DNA of 64,000 bases from an uncultured Corynebacterium sp. (GCF_946221935.1 NZ_CAMIGN010000011.1:1-64000); one strand, 5' to 3'. Positions 1-8,774 are shown, numbered from the stretch's first letter. Numbers and translations: made by a program. Notes: generated from the letters alone by a model not told the origin.

Positions 1-1
1 C

Positions 2-1054
2 GACGCCCCCTCGTACCCCGCTTTGCATGCTTTGGCGCGGGGACGCGACGTGAGCGTGGCCGTTATCGATACGGGGTCAGCCGCACCAGGAGTGAAGGGC
101 GACCGGGATTTTTGCGTGCTGCACGGGACCATGGTCACAAGCGTGCTGCGGGCAGTGGCACCGGAGGTAACAGTATTTTCCTTTCGGCATAATGCCTCGC
201 CCGACCGGGCTGAGGGCACGGTAGAGGATCTTGTTCGGGCAATCGACCGGGCGCTAAAGACTCAGGTAAAGATCATTAATATTTCGATGGTGGCCTGCGA
301 AGATACGGCGGAGCTACGTGCGGCCATCGGGCGTGCTGACAAAGCCGGAGTACTAGTGGTGGCTTCTACCGGGAACGTAGGTCAGTGCCCGGCAGGTGTT
401 CCGACCTTCCCCTCTAGCTTGGATCCAGTGCTGGCAGTGGGAGCGGTATCCCCGCGGGCAGGAACGGCAGAAGGGGTCCGTACGGCTGTGGGAAGAACTG
501 GTGGCAAGGAGACTTCAGCGGATCAGGGGCGAGTGCCCGCACCGTATAGTGCGCCGACTCAGTGGGTGGATCTTTTCGCGCCGGGTGGGCCCGTAGAAGG
601 ACAGGTGGAAGTCGGCAAACAGGTGCACACCATCGTCGGTAATCCCGAACCGTTTGAAGGCACCAGCTTTGCTGCTCCAGTTGTGACGGGTACCGCGGCC
701 TTAGTGTGGCAGGTCGCTCCGCAACTCAGCGCACGGCAGGTGCGAGAGCTGATTCTAACCACGGCGTTGCCCGGCGCGAGTGGTCCAGGGATGGGCGAAC
801 AAATGCGAGTCGTCAATCCCGCCGCAGCATTGGATAGGGCTCTTGACCTGCAGGATGGATCCGCGGCAGTGGACGCTTCTTATGGTCTGTATACCGTCAG
901 CACCCCACGGCACGAGCCAACGGCCACAGACTATTCCGTCCCCATCGTGCTCTCACTTGTACTGGCGCTGGGCATCATCGCCACGGTCGTCTGCCGAGCC
1001 TTGTCCGCAGAGAGCAAGCCACCGTCGGGCAACGAGGCTACGCGCGAGAACTGA
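2..1054 (+). CDS. mycP: Mycosin (subtilisin-like protease of type VII secretion), 5' truncated
   Basis: Membrane-anchored S8 serine protease of an ESX/type VII secretion locus. The reading frame is open to the left edge, so the signal peptide and N-terminus lie outside the window. Visible catalytic motifs are the Asp box VAVIDTG near the left end, the His box LHGTMV, and the Ser box GTSFAAPVVTG. A hydrophobic stretch of about 23 residues near the C-terminus (SVPIVLSLVLALGIIATVV) followed by a short basic tail is the usual mycosin membrane anchor. The neighbour eccB is convergent, and the two coding regions overlap by 124 bp; the overlapping part of mycP encodes this anchor. Assignment to the mycosin family is firm; which ESX type it belongs to is not determined. 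Confidence 0.9.
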   Translation, partial: DAPSYPALHALARGRDVSVAVIDTGSAAPGVKGDRDFCVLHGTMVTSVLRAVAPEVTVFSFRHNASPDRAEGTVEDLVRAIDRALKTQVKIINISMVACEDTAELRAAIGRADKAGVLVVASTGNVGQCPAGVPTFPSSLDPVLAVGAVSPRAGTAEGVRTAVGRTGGKETSADQGRVPAPYSAPTQWVDLFAPGGPVEGQVEVGKQVHTIVGNPEPFEGTSFAAPVVTGTAALVWQVAPQLSARQVRELILTTALPGASGPGMGEQMRVVNPAAALDRALDLQDGSAAVDASYGLYTVSTPRHEPTATDYSVPIVLSLVLALGIIATVVCRALSAESKPPSGNEATREN

Positions 1055-2256
1055 ACACTGCGCGGTGTATTGAACCCAAGGGCATGTAACTCAGCTTCGC
1101 TGCCCACGGAGTAGCGGACCCCGTTGTCACTAATCAGCACGTAACCGCGCTCCGTCTGTAATGCAGAGGTTCCGCGCGGCCCGTAGAATGCGCTCGGCTT
1201 TTCTGATGAGAGGACTTCCCGAATCTGAGCGGAACCACTGACCGCGTCTGTCGTGCCTTTCGTCCGTCCTGGTTCAACGGGTTCTGCCAGTCCCTCCGGC
1301 CCGGCACACACCATCTTCGGTTGTGCCCAGGTAACTGGTTGGTCCCCATCGAGTTCTGGGATTCCCGCTAATACATCAATGCTCGGCTGGCGCATCACCT
1401 CCGCCAGTGGAGTTTCCACGGTCGGCATAGCACTGCTGGCCAGAGCGAAGTCGCGGCGCGCGCCCTTTACTTCACCAATCCCATTGCGGTCCACCAGAAA
1501 TGTCCGGTCGCCAGCCGTGATGATCCTCCCCGCGACGTCGAAGGGTGCAGGCATCTTGGTTTTCCCCACGGGCATGGCGATATCGCGACTCCGCCGGAAC
1601 TGTTGGACTAAACCATCGCTGGCGGGCACTGCCTCGGTGCCAAATGCTCTTGCCGCGTCTGGAGTTATGCGGGCGCGAGTGGTGGCGTCAATAAGCCAAT
1701 AGCCCGAAGGGGCGGCCAGCAGAGCAAAGCGATGGGGATCGATGTGCTCCGCAGCCACGACCGTGCCCGTACCACCAGCGGCGGCAGCACCACCTGTACC
1801 ACCTGTTAGCCCGCCGCGGATCCGATCGCAGTAAAGCCACTCGCGTTCTGGCGCAGCGACCAACCCCGGAACCTGCCCAATGCCAATCGGCTCCCCCAAC
1901 GGCACCTGTGCAAGCTGCTCGGAGGTAGTCTTCTGCGCCTCGACTGGTTGCTGCAGAATCAGCCGTGCTGAGGCGACATTCGTGATCGGATGATAGGTAT
2001 CGGCCAAGCGGATATGCAGTGCGCCCGTCTCATCGGCCACGAGATCGGCGCCATCCAGGCTGGGTTGCGGGCGCAGCAGCCCCAGCATCACCGCACCTCC
2101 CGCGATCAGCAGGCTCAGCAGCACACCGACAATAAGTGCCCGCCGCTGACTCCGCAATGGGTCGTGAGCCATGCGCGGATCACCGATGACCAGCGCAAGC
2201 TCCAGTCTGCGCAATAGAAAATTAAATCCAGAAACCTGTATCCCCGTTGTGCGCAT
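931..2256 (-). CDS. eccB: Type VII secretion core component EccB
   Basis: Core membrane subunit of the ESX translocon, about 441 residues. The N-terminus carries the EccB signature: QVSGFNFLLRRLELALV, then the region ending HDPLRSQRRA, then one transmembrane helix (about residues 39-60, LIVGVLLSLLIAGGAVMLGLL). The rest would be the large extracytoplasmic domain. The ATG at 2256 fits the family start. The gene is convergent with mycP and overlaps its 3' end by 124 bp; a divergent probable eccE lies 99 bp upstream. Family assignment is strong from the N-terminal motif. The length is slightly below typical mycobacterial EccB proteins. Confidence 0.92.
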   Translation of the reverse strand: MRTTGIQVSGFNFLLRRLELALVIGDPRMAHDPLRSQRRALIVGVLLSLLIAGGAVMLGLLRPQPSLDGADLVADETGALHIRLADTYHPITNVASARLILQQPVEAQKTTSEQLAQVPLGEPIGIGQVPGLVAAPEREWLYCDRIRGGLTGGTGGAAAAGGTGTVVAAEHIDPHRFALLAAPSGYWLIDATTRARITPDAARAFGTEAVPASDGLVQQFRRSRDIAMPVGKTKMPAPFDVAGRIITAGDRTFLVDRNGIGEVKGARRDFALASSAMPTVETPLAEVMRQPSIDVLAGIPELDGDQPVTWAQPKMVCAGPEGLAEPVEPGRTKGTTDAVSGSAQIREVLSSEKPSAFYGPRGTSALQTERGYVLISDNGVRYSVGSEAELHALGFNTPRSVQFSRVASLPDGGLLSADKARQTTVAMMPSASTSESTMGTE

Positions 2257-2355
2257 GATTACTGCGCTCCCCCTTGTTTTAATGCGCTTGATATCTTGCG
2301 TTGTTTTGAGTTGTTTTGCGTTCTTCTAGCCCCCGCTAGCGCGCTTAAGTATTCC

Positions 2356-3633
2356 ATGGTTGAATTGCTGGCGCGAGGGGAACTTCGCATTCGGGGTAAT
2401 TTCATACTTTGGGGGATGGGAATAATGGGCTTCGTGGCATTTCTAGCTGCCGATATGCCAGCCGATGCGTCCAACGCCGAACACGCTGCCTGGTGGGCGT
2501 GGATTCTTTGCGGCGCCGTGGCCATCACATGCATGGTGGCGGGGTGGTTTGTATTCACCCGCGGTCGCACCACCGCGGATCAGAGCACGCGATGGTTTCG
2601 CCTTCTCTGCGTGCACGACAAATTGTGGGGTGAGCCGTCGCCACGGCGGATCGCCGGCGACCAGTTAGCGGGTGGTGTGGGTCTTTCTCTTGTGGACGCC
2701 CACATTTCCACCGCCGTCATCCCCACCCAACCTTTCGGCCGCACCTGGCTGGGCGATTCCCATGCCACGCTAGTGGGCGTGCCCGAGTCCGCGGCGGCTA
2801 GGATGCCTTTTGCTGCCAGCGGGTGCGGAGTGTGGGCTCTACCTGTGGAGACTCCATCGGTGGGGGCCCAGATAACTCCGTTACCAGAGCAGCTAACTGT
2901 ACCGGCGGTACCCGGTTGGTTTGTAGGTCTTTCCGATGCAGGCGAACCCATGCTGATCCACCCCATTCCCGGCGCAACGTTCGCACTGTTCGGCACCCCT
3001 GCACAGCTGCGTGCGCTTGAGGGGTCAATGAACTGGCCGGAGGAGATTTTCGATTTGCAGCGTTTCGGGAGCGCTGGATCCGTGGACGATTCAGCGGATG
3101 CCACGCGAGCTGCAGGCGTTAAGACACATGTTGTGCTCGTGGAGGTCTCCCCCGCTGTCGCCGGTAATACTGGTAGACACAGAATGGTCGATGCGCAGAA
3201 GACGGCTCATCAGGGGGCTCACACGGGAGTTCACGGTGGTATCGGGTTCGATTCCGCGGAGGACATCTTGAACCAGGGACGTGCCCGGCTGCAGGCTGTC
3301 GGTGCTGCGGCAGTGGATGTATGCATTGCAGTGCCAGCAGTTGGCACGGGAGCAATCCTGGCCCACGGGGATCATCGGGAATACTTCAACTTCTTCGCCG
3401 TCACCGCACCTGCTCGCACCCCTGCCCCGGTGGCACAGCCAGCACAGACTGCAACAAGCGCGGCGCATTCACCAGCGCGATCAGCGCGCGCTTCAGCGCT
3501 ACCTCCAACGGCGCGCTCCCCCAAACCGCGTTTGTATCACGGCTCGGCGGGAGATTCGTTGCCCATGCCCACCGGCGAACGCTTAGCACGGGTTGTCAGC
3601 GCCCGCTCCGCCAGGTCTTCATCAGCTGGGTAG
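2356..3633 (+). CDS. eccE: Probable type VII secretion protein EccE
   Basis: Probable peripheral ESX membrane subunit. From the ATG at 2356 it would be about 425 residues with two N-terminal transmembrane helices (about residues 15-33 and 47-69), followed by a soluble region and a Pro/Ala/Arg/Ser-rich C-terminal tail. This two-helix plus soluble layout, and the position beside eccB and mycP, suggest EccE; there is no diagnostic catalytic motif. Start choice is uncertain: a TTG at 2296 extends the frame, while an ATG at 2425 has a better purine-rich site but would cut the first helix. Its last 97 bp overlap the convergent end of truA. The product could also be another locus-specific membrane protein. 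Confidence 0.6.
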   Translation: MVELLARGELRIRGNFILWGMGIMGFVAFLAADMPADASNAEHAAWWAWILCGAVAITCMVAGWFVFTRGRTTADQSTRWFRLLCVHDKLWGEPSPRRIAGDQLAGGVGLSLVDAHISTAVIPTQPFGRTWLGDSHATLVGVPESAAARMPFAASGCGVWALPVETPSVGAQITPLPEQLTVPAVPGWFVGLSDAGEPMLIHPIPGATFALFGTPAQLRALEGSMNWPEEIFDLQRFGSAGSVDDSADATRAAGVKTHVVLVEVSPAVAGNTGRHRMVDAQKTAHQGAHTGVHGGIGFDSAEDILNQGRARLQAVGAAAVDVCIAVPAVGTGAILAHGDHREYFNFFAVTAPARTPAPVAQPAQTATSAAHSPARSARASALPPTARSPKPRLYHGSAGDSLPMPTGERLARVVSARSARSSSAG

Positions 3634-4430
3634 TCCACGCGCACTAGGTTCAGCCCCTCCGCGGGCGCGACTGGCACTGCGGAACTACGCTTTGTCTCTT
3701 TCAACAGCCCGGGAGTAAAGTCCTCGGATCGTTTGCCCGACCCCACTGTCAAGGCCGCTCCTACCAACGAGCGCACCATCGACCAACAGAAAGCATCGGC
3801 GGTCACGTGTGCCTCGTACGTCTGGGGCTCAGCCTCCGTCGAGACGTCAACCCAGCGGAATTCCTGCAGCTCACGGATAGTGGTAGCGCCTTCACGAGCT
3901 TTGCAGAACGCTGCGAAGTTGTTCAACCCAAGCAGCGCGTCGGAAGCTGCCTGAGTTTTCTCCAGATCAATCGGGTGGCGCCACGCGGCCGTATCCCGGG
4001 CACGCACCGGCACGGGGCCGGCCGGGTGAGTCGTTACGCGATAGATGTAGTGCCGGCGCAGCGCGGAGAAGCGGGCGTCGAAACCCTTCGGTGCCATACG
4101 AGCGCCGTGCACGCGCACGTCGGAGGGCAACATGCGGGAAAGGCGCCGCACTAGATCCTCCGGGCGGGTGAGCGAGCGCTGCGCAAACGCATCAACAGGA
4201 ATGTCGGCGTGGCACACTTGGCCGCTGGCATGCACGCCTGCGTCGGTACGCCCTGCGACAACAAGTTCAATAGGGTGGCGCGTGACCAGCGAGAGTTTCT
4301 CCTGCAAGACCCCCGCCACCGTGCGCAGCCCACCGGATTGGGTTGCCCAGCCATGGAAATCCGTGCCGTCGTAGGCAACATCCAGACGCACCCGGATCAG
4401 CTCTGGATTATCCTGCGGATTCTCGGGCAT
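3537..4430 (-). CDS. truA: tRNA pseudouridine synthase A
   Basis: Isomerises uridines 38-40 in the tRNA anticodon arm. The N-terminal part contains the family pattern YDGTDFHGWA, and the catalytic aspartate lies in AGRTDAGVHASGQ. I prefer the ATG at 4430 (297 residues, MPENPQDN) because GAGAAAGG stands about 9 nt upstream; an upstream ATG at 4472 is also in frame. The gene follows rplQ on the minus strand, as is common in actinobacteria, but after a 361-bp gap and a plus-strand transporter gene. The final ~32 codons overlap the end of eccE, and this tail looks non-conserved (Ser/Pro/Ala-rich). Confidence 0.95.
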   Translation of the reverse strand: MPENPQDNPELIRVRLDVAYDGTDFHGWATQSGGLRTVAGVLQEKLSLVTRHPIELVVAGRTDAGVHASGQVCHADIPVDAFAQRSLTRPEDLVRRLSRMLPSDVRVHGARMAPKGFDARFSALRRHYIYRVTTHPAGPVPVRARDTAAWRHPIDLEKTQAASDALLGLNNFAAFCKAREGATTIRELQEFRWVDVSTEAEPQTYEAHVTADAFCWSMVRSLVGAALTVGSGKRSEDFTPGLLKETKRSSAVPVAPAEGLNLVRVDYPADEDLAERALTTRAKRSPVGMGNESPAEP

Positions 4431-4483
4431 GGTCGGTGGCCTTTCTCTGGTGGGTTCGGTTGTTGCTTCCATCGCGCGCGACT

Positions 4484-4489
4484 TAGTCT
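4484..4489 (+). promoter_or_regulatory. -10 element of a leaderless promoter for the CDF-like gene
   Basis: TAGTCT stands exactly 7 nt before the ATG at 4497, so transcription would begin at or next to the start codon, and no Shine-Dalgarno sequence is visible. The same arrangement recurs at 42834 and 60299. Inference from spacing only. Confidence 0.45.
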
Positions 4490-4496
4490 AGTCTGC

Positions 4497-5111
4497 ATGC
4501 ACGACAGCGAATTCTCAGCATCCTCCCTCGATGCTCGTGCCCGTCGGTTGGTGGCGTGGGTTGCGGCTCTCAATGGCCTGGGTTTTCTTGTTGAGGTTGT
4601 GATTGCGCTGGTCATCGGCTCGGCCGCTTTGTTTGCCGACGCCGCAGATTTCCTCGAAGACACTCTCATTAACGTGTTGGTACTCACCGCCCTGGGGTGG
4701 TCGGTGGCCAGCCGGCGAAAGGCCAGCTACGCACTGGCAGGGCTGATTCTCATTCCAGCCTTCGCTGCATTCGGCACGGCAGTCTGGAAAGTGGTGACGG
4801 GGACGCCACCGGAACCTGCGACTCTGAGTGCGACTGCCATCGGGGCGCTCATTATCAACTTGGTGTGCGCTGTGTTGTTGCTGCGTCTGCGCGGGGCGGA
4901 TAGTGCCCTGGTGCAGGGGGCATGGCTGGCTGCGCGCAATGATGCCGCGGCAAACCTGCTTATCCTCGCAGCGGGAGTGATTATGCTCTTCTGGGCCAGC
5001 GCATGGCCAGACATTGTGGTGGGTGTGATTATCGGTCTGGTTAACCTGTCAGCGGCAAAGGAAGTGTTCGAACAGGCACGGGCGGAGGAGCCGGAGTTGG
5101 AGATGGACTAG
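4497..5111 (+). CDS. Small cation-efflux (CDF-like) membrane protein
   Basis: A 204-residue integral membrane protein with five or six hydrophobic helices, resembling the membrane part of cation diffusion facilitators (CzcD type). The segment FADAADFLEDT in the second helix region and ARNDAAANLL in the fifth correspond to the metal-site helices, but the usual His residues are replaced by Asp/Asn. The C-terminal cytoplasmic metal-binding domain of full-length CDF proteins (about 300 residues) is absent; the protein ends in an acidic tail (EEPELEMD). The ATG at 4497 is preferred over longer in-frame extensions because a -10 element sits 7 nt upstream. It is divergent from truA. The substrate cannot be told from sequence. 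Confidence 0.7.
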   Translation: MHDSEFSASSLDARARRLVAWVAALNGLGFLVEVVIALVIGSAALFADAADFLEDTLINVLVLTALGWSVASRRKASYALAGLILIPAFAAFGTAVWKVVTGTPPEPATLSATAIGALIINLVCAVLLLRLRGADSALVQGAWLAARNDAAANLLILAAGVIMLFWASAWPDIVVGVIIGLVNLSAAKEVFEQARAEEPELEMD

Positions 5112-5126
5112 CCATCCGCGGCTGGC

Positions 5127-5294
5127 GGATGTCGCTGAATCGGGAATGTGGCAGCAGCGCCCAGGGAAATGTCGTTGAATCGGGAATCTGCAATGCAAAA
5201 TCTGGGAACAGCTGAATTCAAAACTCTCTGACCTGCGCTTTTAGAAACTTGCAATCGATTCCCAATAACACATTCCCGTTCTAGCGACATTCCC
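5127..5294. repeat. Short extragenic repeat family (three copies, mixed orientation)
   Basis: Two direct copies of a ~22-bp unit, core TGTCGYTGAATCGGGAAT, occur at 5127-5149 and 5167-5188. A diverged inverted copy lies at 5271-5294 (complement GGGAATGTCGCTAGAACGGG). GGGAAT hexamers also appear between them. The units fill much of the 361-bp gap between the CDF-like gene and rplQ. No coding signal convinces me here. Confidence 0.55.
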
Positions 5295-5405
5295 ACCCAG
5301 AACCCTCCCCTGTTCAGTCGGTACACAGGCAAATTGCCAAGCCATACGCGATATCGGGCGCAGATGGGGCCGGTTGGCGTCAACAATAAAAAGTAGAGAA
5401 GACAA

Positions 5406-5448
5406 AGGCGGGCCACGATCTACCCAAAAGGGTAACCGTGGCCCGCCT
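5406..5448 (-). terminator. Terminator downstream of rplQ
   Basis: A perfect 12-bp stem (AGGCGGGCCACG at 5406-5417 with its complement at 5437-5448) encloses a second stem TACCC/GGGTA with an AAAA loop. On the minus strand it is followed by a T-rich run. It ends the rpoA-rplQ transcript. Confidence 0.85.
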
Positions 5449-5472
5449 CAAAGCTAGGCGAAAGCGCCGGAC

Positions 5473-6030
5473 TTACTTGTCCTCAGCGTCCTCATCAGCC
5501 TCAGCCTCTTCAGCCTCAGCCTCAGCGGCCTTGTCGGTCGCGGTGTCAGCCTCGACCTCCGGAGCCTCCTCAGCCGGAGTCTCCTCAGCCTTAGCCTCTT
5601 CAGCCTCAGCTTCAGCCTTCTTAGCCTTGGAAGCAGCAACGCGGTTAGCGCGCTCTGCCTCGGTGGAGGCCAGCTGCTCCGTCACCAGGGAAATCTGGGA
5701 GATCGGAGCGTTGTCGCCCTTGCGGTTCTCCAGCTTGATGATGCGGGTGTAGCCACCCGGACGGCCTTCGAACTTCGGAGCCAGCTCGTTGAACAGGTAA
5801 GCAACAACTTCCTTGTTCGGGATGAGCTTCAGCACGTTGCGGCGATCCGACAGGGTGCCGCGCTTTGCCTTGGTGATGATCTTCTCGACGTAGGGGCGCA
5901 GCAGCTTAGCCTTTGCGTCCGTGGTCTTGATGGCGCCGTGCTCAAACAGCTGAGCAGCGAGGTTGGACAGGATCTTCTTCTGGTGGGAAGCAGAACCGCC
6001 CAGGCGGGCGCCCTTCTTCGGGGTTGGCAT
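5473..6030 (-). CDS. rplQ: 50S ribosomal protein L17
   Basis: Large-subunit protein L17, 185 residues. The conserved core (PTPKKGARLGGSASHQKKIL at the start, then the DAKAKLLRPYVEKIIT region) occupies about 120 residues. It is followed by a ~65-residue tail of almost only Ala and Glu/Asp with some Thr/Pro/Lys, longer than in most bacteria. It lies 55 bp downstream of rpoA in the same transcript and is followed by a strong hairpin terminator. Confidence 0.98.
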   Translation of the reverse strand: MPTPKKGARLGGSASHQKKILSNLAAQLFEHGAIKTTDAKAKLLRPYVEKIITKAKRGTLSDRRNVLKLIPNKEVVAYLFNELAPKFEGRPGGYTRIIKLENRKGDNAPISQISLVTEQLASTEAERANRVAASKAKKAEAEAEEAKAEETPAEEAPEVEADTATDKAAEAEAEEAEADEDAEDK

Positions 6031-6085
6031 TAGTTCTCCTCGTGTGGATCTTTAAATCAGTGAGCGCGTGCGGTTAACCACCGGG

Positions 6086-7099
6086 TTATTCCGCGATGTC
6101 CTCGCCCTCGGTGTCGATGAACTCGCCGGTCTCTGCGTCGTAGCCCTCGATATCGGTGATATCGAAGCCCTCCGGAGCGTCCTTCAGGCCCAGGCCCAAG
6201 CCAGCCAGCTTGACCTTGACCTCGTTGATGGACTTCTGACCGAAGTTACGGATGTCCAGCAGATCGGACTCCGTGCGTGCAGCCAGCTCGCCGACGGTGT
6301 GAATCTCTTCACGCTTCAGGCAGTTGTAGGAACGAACGGAGAAGTTCAGGTCCTCAATCGGCATGCTGTAGGCAGCGATGTGCTCGCTTTCCTGCGGCGA
6401 TGGGCCGATTTCGATGCCCTCTGCTTCGTGGTTCAGCTCCTGTGCCAGACCGAACAGCTCCACCAGGGTCTTGCCTGCAGATGCCATGGCGTCGCGGGCA
6501 GTGATGGAGTTCTTCGTCTCCACGTCCAGGATCAGCTTGTCGAAGTCCGTGCGCTGTTCCACACGAGTTGCCTCAACCTTGTAGCTGACCTTCAGAACCG
6601 GGGAGTAAATCTGATCGACCGGGATACGTCCGATCTCAGAAGAAGCTGTAGCAGCCGGAACGTAGCCACGGCCACGCTCGACAGTCATCTCGATCTCCAG
6701 CTTGCCCTGCTCGTTCAAGGTGGCGATGTGCAGATCCTTGTTGTGGACCTCTACACCAGCCGGCACCTCAACGTCAGCGCCGGTAACCTCGCCAGGTCCT
6801 TCCTTGCGGATGAACATGGAGACAGGCTCATCGGAATCGCTGGACAGAACCAGGGTCTTAATGTTCAGGATGATGTCGGAAACATCTTCCTTCACGCCTG
6901 GAATCGTGGTGAACTCGTGGAGAACACCCTCGATGCGCAGGGAGGTTACTGCTGCGCCCGGGATGGACGACAGCAGGGTCCGGCGCAGGGAGTTGCCCAG
7001 CGTGTAGCCGAAGCCCGGCTCCAGCGGCTCGATAACGAACCGAGAGCGAGCCTCGTCGATGAACTCTTCAGTGAGCGCGGGGCGCTGTGAAATCAGCAT
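6086..7099 (-). CDS. rpoA: RNA polymerase alpha subunit
   Basis: Alpha subunit of RNA polymerase, 337 residues. The N-terminal assembly domain (about 1-225) has the dimerisation signature GYTLGNSLRRTLLSSIPG. The C-terminal domain (about 250-315) contains SVRSYNCLKREEIHTVGEL and the helix-hairpin-helix region RNFGQKSINEVK, which contacts promoter DNA and activators. The protein ends in an acidic tail. It sits between rpsD and rplQ, the normal order of the alpha operon. Confidence 0.99.
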   Translation of the reverse strand: MLISQRPALTEEFIDEARSRFVIEPLEPGFGYTLGNSLRRTLLSSIPGAAVTSLRIEGVLHEFTTIPGVKEDVSDIILNIKTLVLSSDSDEPVSMFIRKEGPGEVTGADVEVPAGVEVHNKDLHIATLNEQGKLEIEMTVERGRGYVPAATASSEIGRIPVDQIYSPVLKVSYKVEATRVEQRTDFDKLILDVETKNSITARDAMASAGKTLVELFGLAQELNHEAEGIEIGPSPQESEHIAAYSMPIEDLNFSVRSYNCLKREEIHTVGELAARTESDLLDIRNFGQKSINEVKVKLAGLGLGLKDAPEGFDITDIEGYDAETGEFIDTEGEDIAE

Positions 7100-7242
7100 T
7101 GTTTAAGCTTCTCCTTTTTCGGCGACCGCTATATGACGCCGTTACGGGGACAACCGCCACCAGGTTTGATGGACGGTGCGAACGGTAGAAACCGCTGTTG
7201 GTGTTCTATCCGAAGTAAGTCTAACGAATAGGTTCGTCAGTT

Positions 7243-7848
7243 TTACTTCGAGTAGAGCTCGACGATCAGCTGTTCCTGCAGCGGAATGTCGATCTGAGCG
7301 CGCTCGGGCAGCTGGTGCACGAGGATGCGCAGAGTGGACGGTACGACCTGCAACCAAGCAGGAACGATCGTATCGACCAGGGCTTCCTGAGCCTCTTCGA
7401 ACCACAGCATCGAACGGGACTTCTCACGCACGTCGATGATGTCGTACTGGGAGACCTTGAAGGAAGGAACGTTGACCTTCTTGCCGTTCACGGTGAAGTG
7501 ACCGTGGGAAACCAGCTGGCGAGCCTGACGGCGGGTGCGTGCCAGACCTGCGCGGTATACAACGTTGTCCAGGCGAGATTCCAGCAGGATGACCAGGTTG
7601 TCACCGGTCTTACCCGGGCGACGGTTGGCCTCTGCGTAGTAACGGCGGAACTGCTTCTCCAGGACGCCGTAGGTGTACTTCGCCTTCTGCTTCTCCTGCA
7701 GCTGCAGGAGGTACTCGGACTCCTTGATGCGAGCACGGCCAGCCTGCCCCGGAGGGTAGGGGCGACGCTCGAAGGAGTTGTCGCCGCCGACGAGGTCGAC
7801 GCGGAGGCGACGGGACTTACGGGTTACGGGGCCGGTATAACGAGCCAT
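7243..7848 (-). CDS. rpsD: 30S ribosomal protein S4
   Basis: Primary 16S rRNA-binding protein S4, 201 residues. The N-terminal part (YTGPVTRKSRRLRVDL) lacks the zinc-binding cysteines of the C+ form. The S4 RNA-binding fold is at about residues 90-155 (TRRQARQLVSHGHFTVNGKK). It follows rpsK by 26 bp and precedes rpoA by 143 bp. Confidence 0.98.
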   Translation of the reverse strand: MARYTGPVTRKSRRLRVDLVGGDNSFERRPYPPGQAGRARIKESEYLLQLQEKQKAKYTYGVLEKQFRRYYAEANRRPGKTGDNLVILLESRLDNVVYRAGLARTRRQARQLVSHGHFTVNGKKVNVPSFKVSQYDIIDVREKSRSMLWFEEAQEALVDTIVPAWLQVVPSTLRILVHQLPERAQIDIPLQEQLIVELYSK

Positions 7849-7874
7849 TTTTTATCCCTAATCCTTTCTTCTCT

Positions 7875-8279
7875 TTAAACGCGACGACGCTTCGGCGGGC
7901 GGCAACCGTTGTGCGGCTGCGGGGTGACATCGGAAATGCTTCCGACCTCGAGGCCCGCGGTGGACAGGGAACGGATAGCGGTCTCGCGGCCGGAGCCCGG
8001 ACCCTTCACGAAAACGTCAACCTTCTTCATGCCGTGATCCATTGCCTTGCGAGCAGCGGACTCAGCAGCCATCTGTGCAGCGAAGGGGGTGGACTTACGG
8101 GAGCCCTTGAAGCCGACGTGGCCCGAGGAAGCCCAGGAAATCACAGCGCCCTTCGGGTCCGTGATGGACACGATGGTGTTGTTGAAGGTGGACTTGATGT
8201 ATGCGTGGCCGTTTGCCACATTCTTCTTGACGACGCGACGGCCAGTACGGCGCGCGCCGGAACGAGTCTTCGGAGGCAT
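7875..8279 (-). CDS. rpsK: 30S ribosomal protein S11
   Basis: Platform protein S11, 134 residues. Conserved stretches include NTIVSITDPKGAVISWASSG, GFKGSRKSTPFAAQ and the C-terminal TPQPHNGCRPPKRRRV. The gene lies 3 bp after rpsM, so coupled translation is likely. Confidence 0.98.
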   Translation of the reverse strand: MPPKTRSGARRTGRRVVKKNVANGHAYIKSTFNNTIVSITDPKGAVISWASSGHVGFKGSRKSTPFAAQMAAESAARKAMDHGMKKVDVFVKGPGSGRETAIRSLSTAGLEVGSISDVTPQPHNGCRPPKRRRV

Positions 8280-8282
8280 AGG

Positions 8283-8651
8283 TTACTTCTTCTTTCCTGC
8301 GATCGTCTTCTTGGGGCCCTTACGGGTACGAGCGTTGGTCTTGGTGCGCTGACCACGAACCGGCAGACCACGGCGGTGGCGCAGGCCCTGGTAGGAACCA
8401 ATCTCGATCTTGCGGCGAATATCGGCCTGGATCTCGCGGCGGAGGTCACCCTCCACCTTCCAGGTGTTCTCGATAACGTCACGCAGAGCGGACAGCTGCT
8501 CGTCGGTCAGATCCTTGGAGCGAAGATCAGGGGAGATGCCGGTCTTTTCCAGCAGCTCCTTGGAACGGGCTGGGCCGATTCCGAAGATGTAGGTCAGTGC
8601 GACCTCCATGCGCTTTTCGCGTGGCAGGTCAACACCAGCAAGGCGTGCCAT
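8283..8651 (-). CDS. rpsM: 30S ribosomal protein S13
   Basis: S13 of the 30S head, 122 residues. The true start is the ATG at 8651 (MARLAGVDLPREKR), preceded by GGAAGGA; a longer in-frame extension upstream shows no S13 similarity. The C-terminus RGLPVRGQRTKTNARTRKG is the rRNA/tRNA-contacting tail. It is separated from infA by 243 bp, in which rpmJ, often found here, is absent. Confidence 0.97.
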   Translation of the reverse strand: MARLAGVDLPREKRMEVALTYIFGIGPARSKELLEKTGISPDLRSKDLTDEQLSALRDVIENTWKVEGDLRREIQADIRRKIEIGSYQGLRHRRGLPVRGQRTKTNARTRKGPKKTIAGKKK

Positions 8652-8774
8652 AGGGCATTTTCCTTCCGGTTTAGCGACGGTTTTCTCCACACTCGTCCCT
8701 ATTAATCCTTCGAGTATTTCGCCCACAGTCACGGAAGGGACTGTTCATGCACCAGGTGCCTTGAATGTGCGAAA

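Noticed and set aside
5108..5416. 102-codon minus-strand frame between the CDF-like gene and rplQ
   Set aside because: It is built from the extragenic repeat units, overlaps the rplQ terminator and has no recognisable protein pattern or ribosome-binding site.
6068..7090. 340-codon plus-strand frame opposite rpoA
   Set aside because: It is the antisense shadow of the highly codon-biased rpoA gene; similar long shadows lie opposite tuf, fusA, rplB and rpsC.
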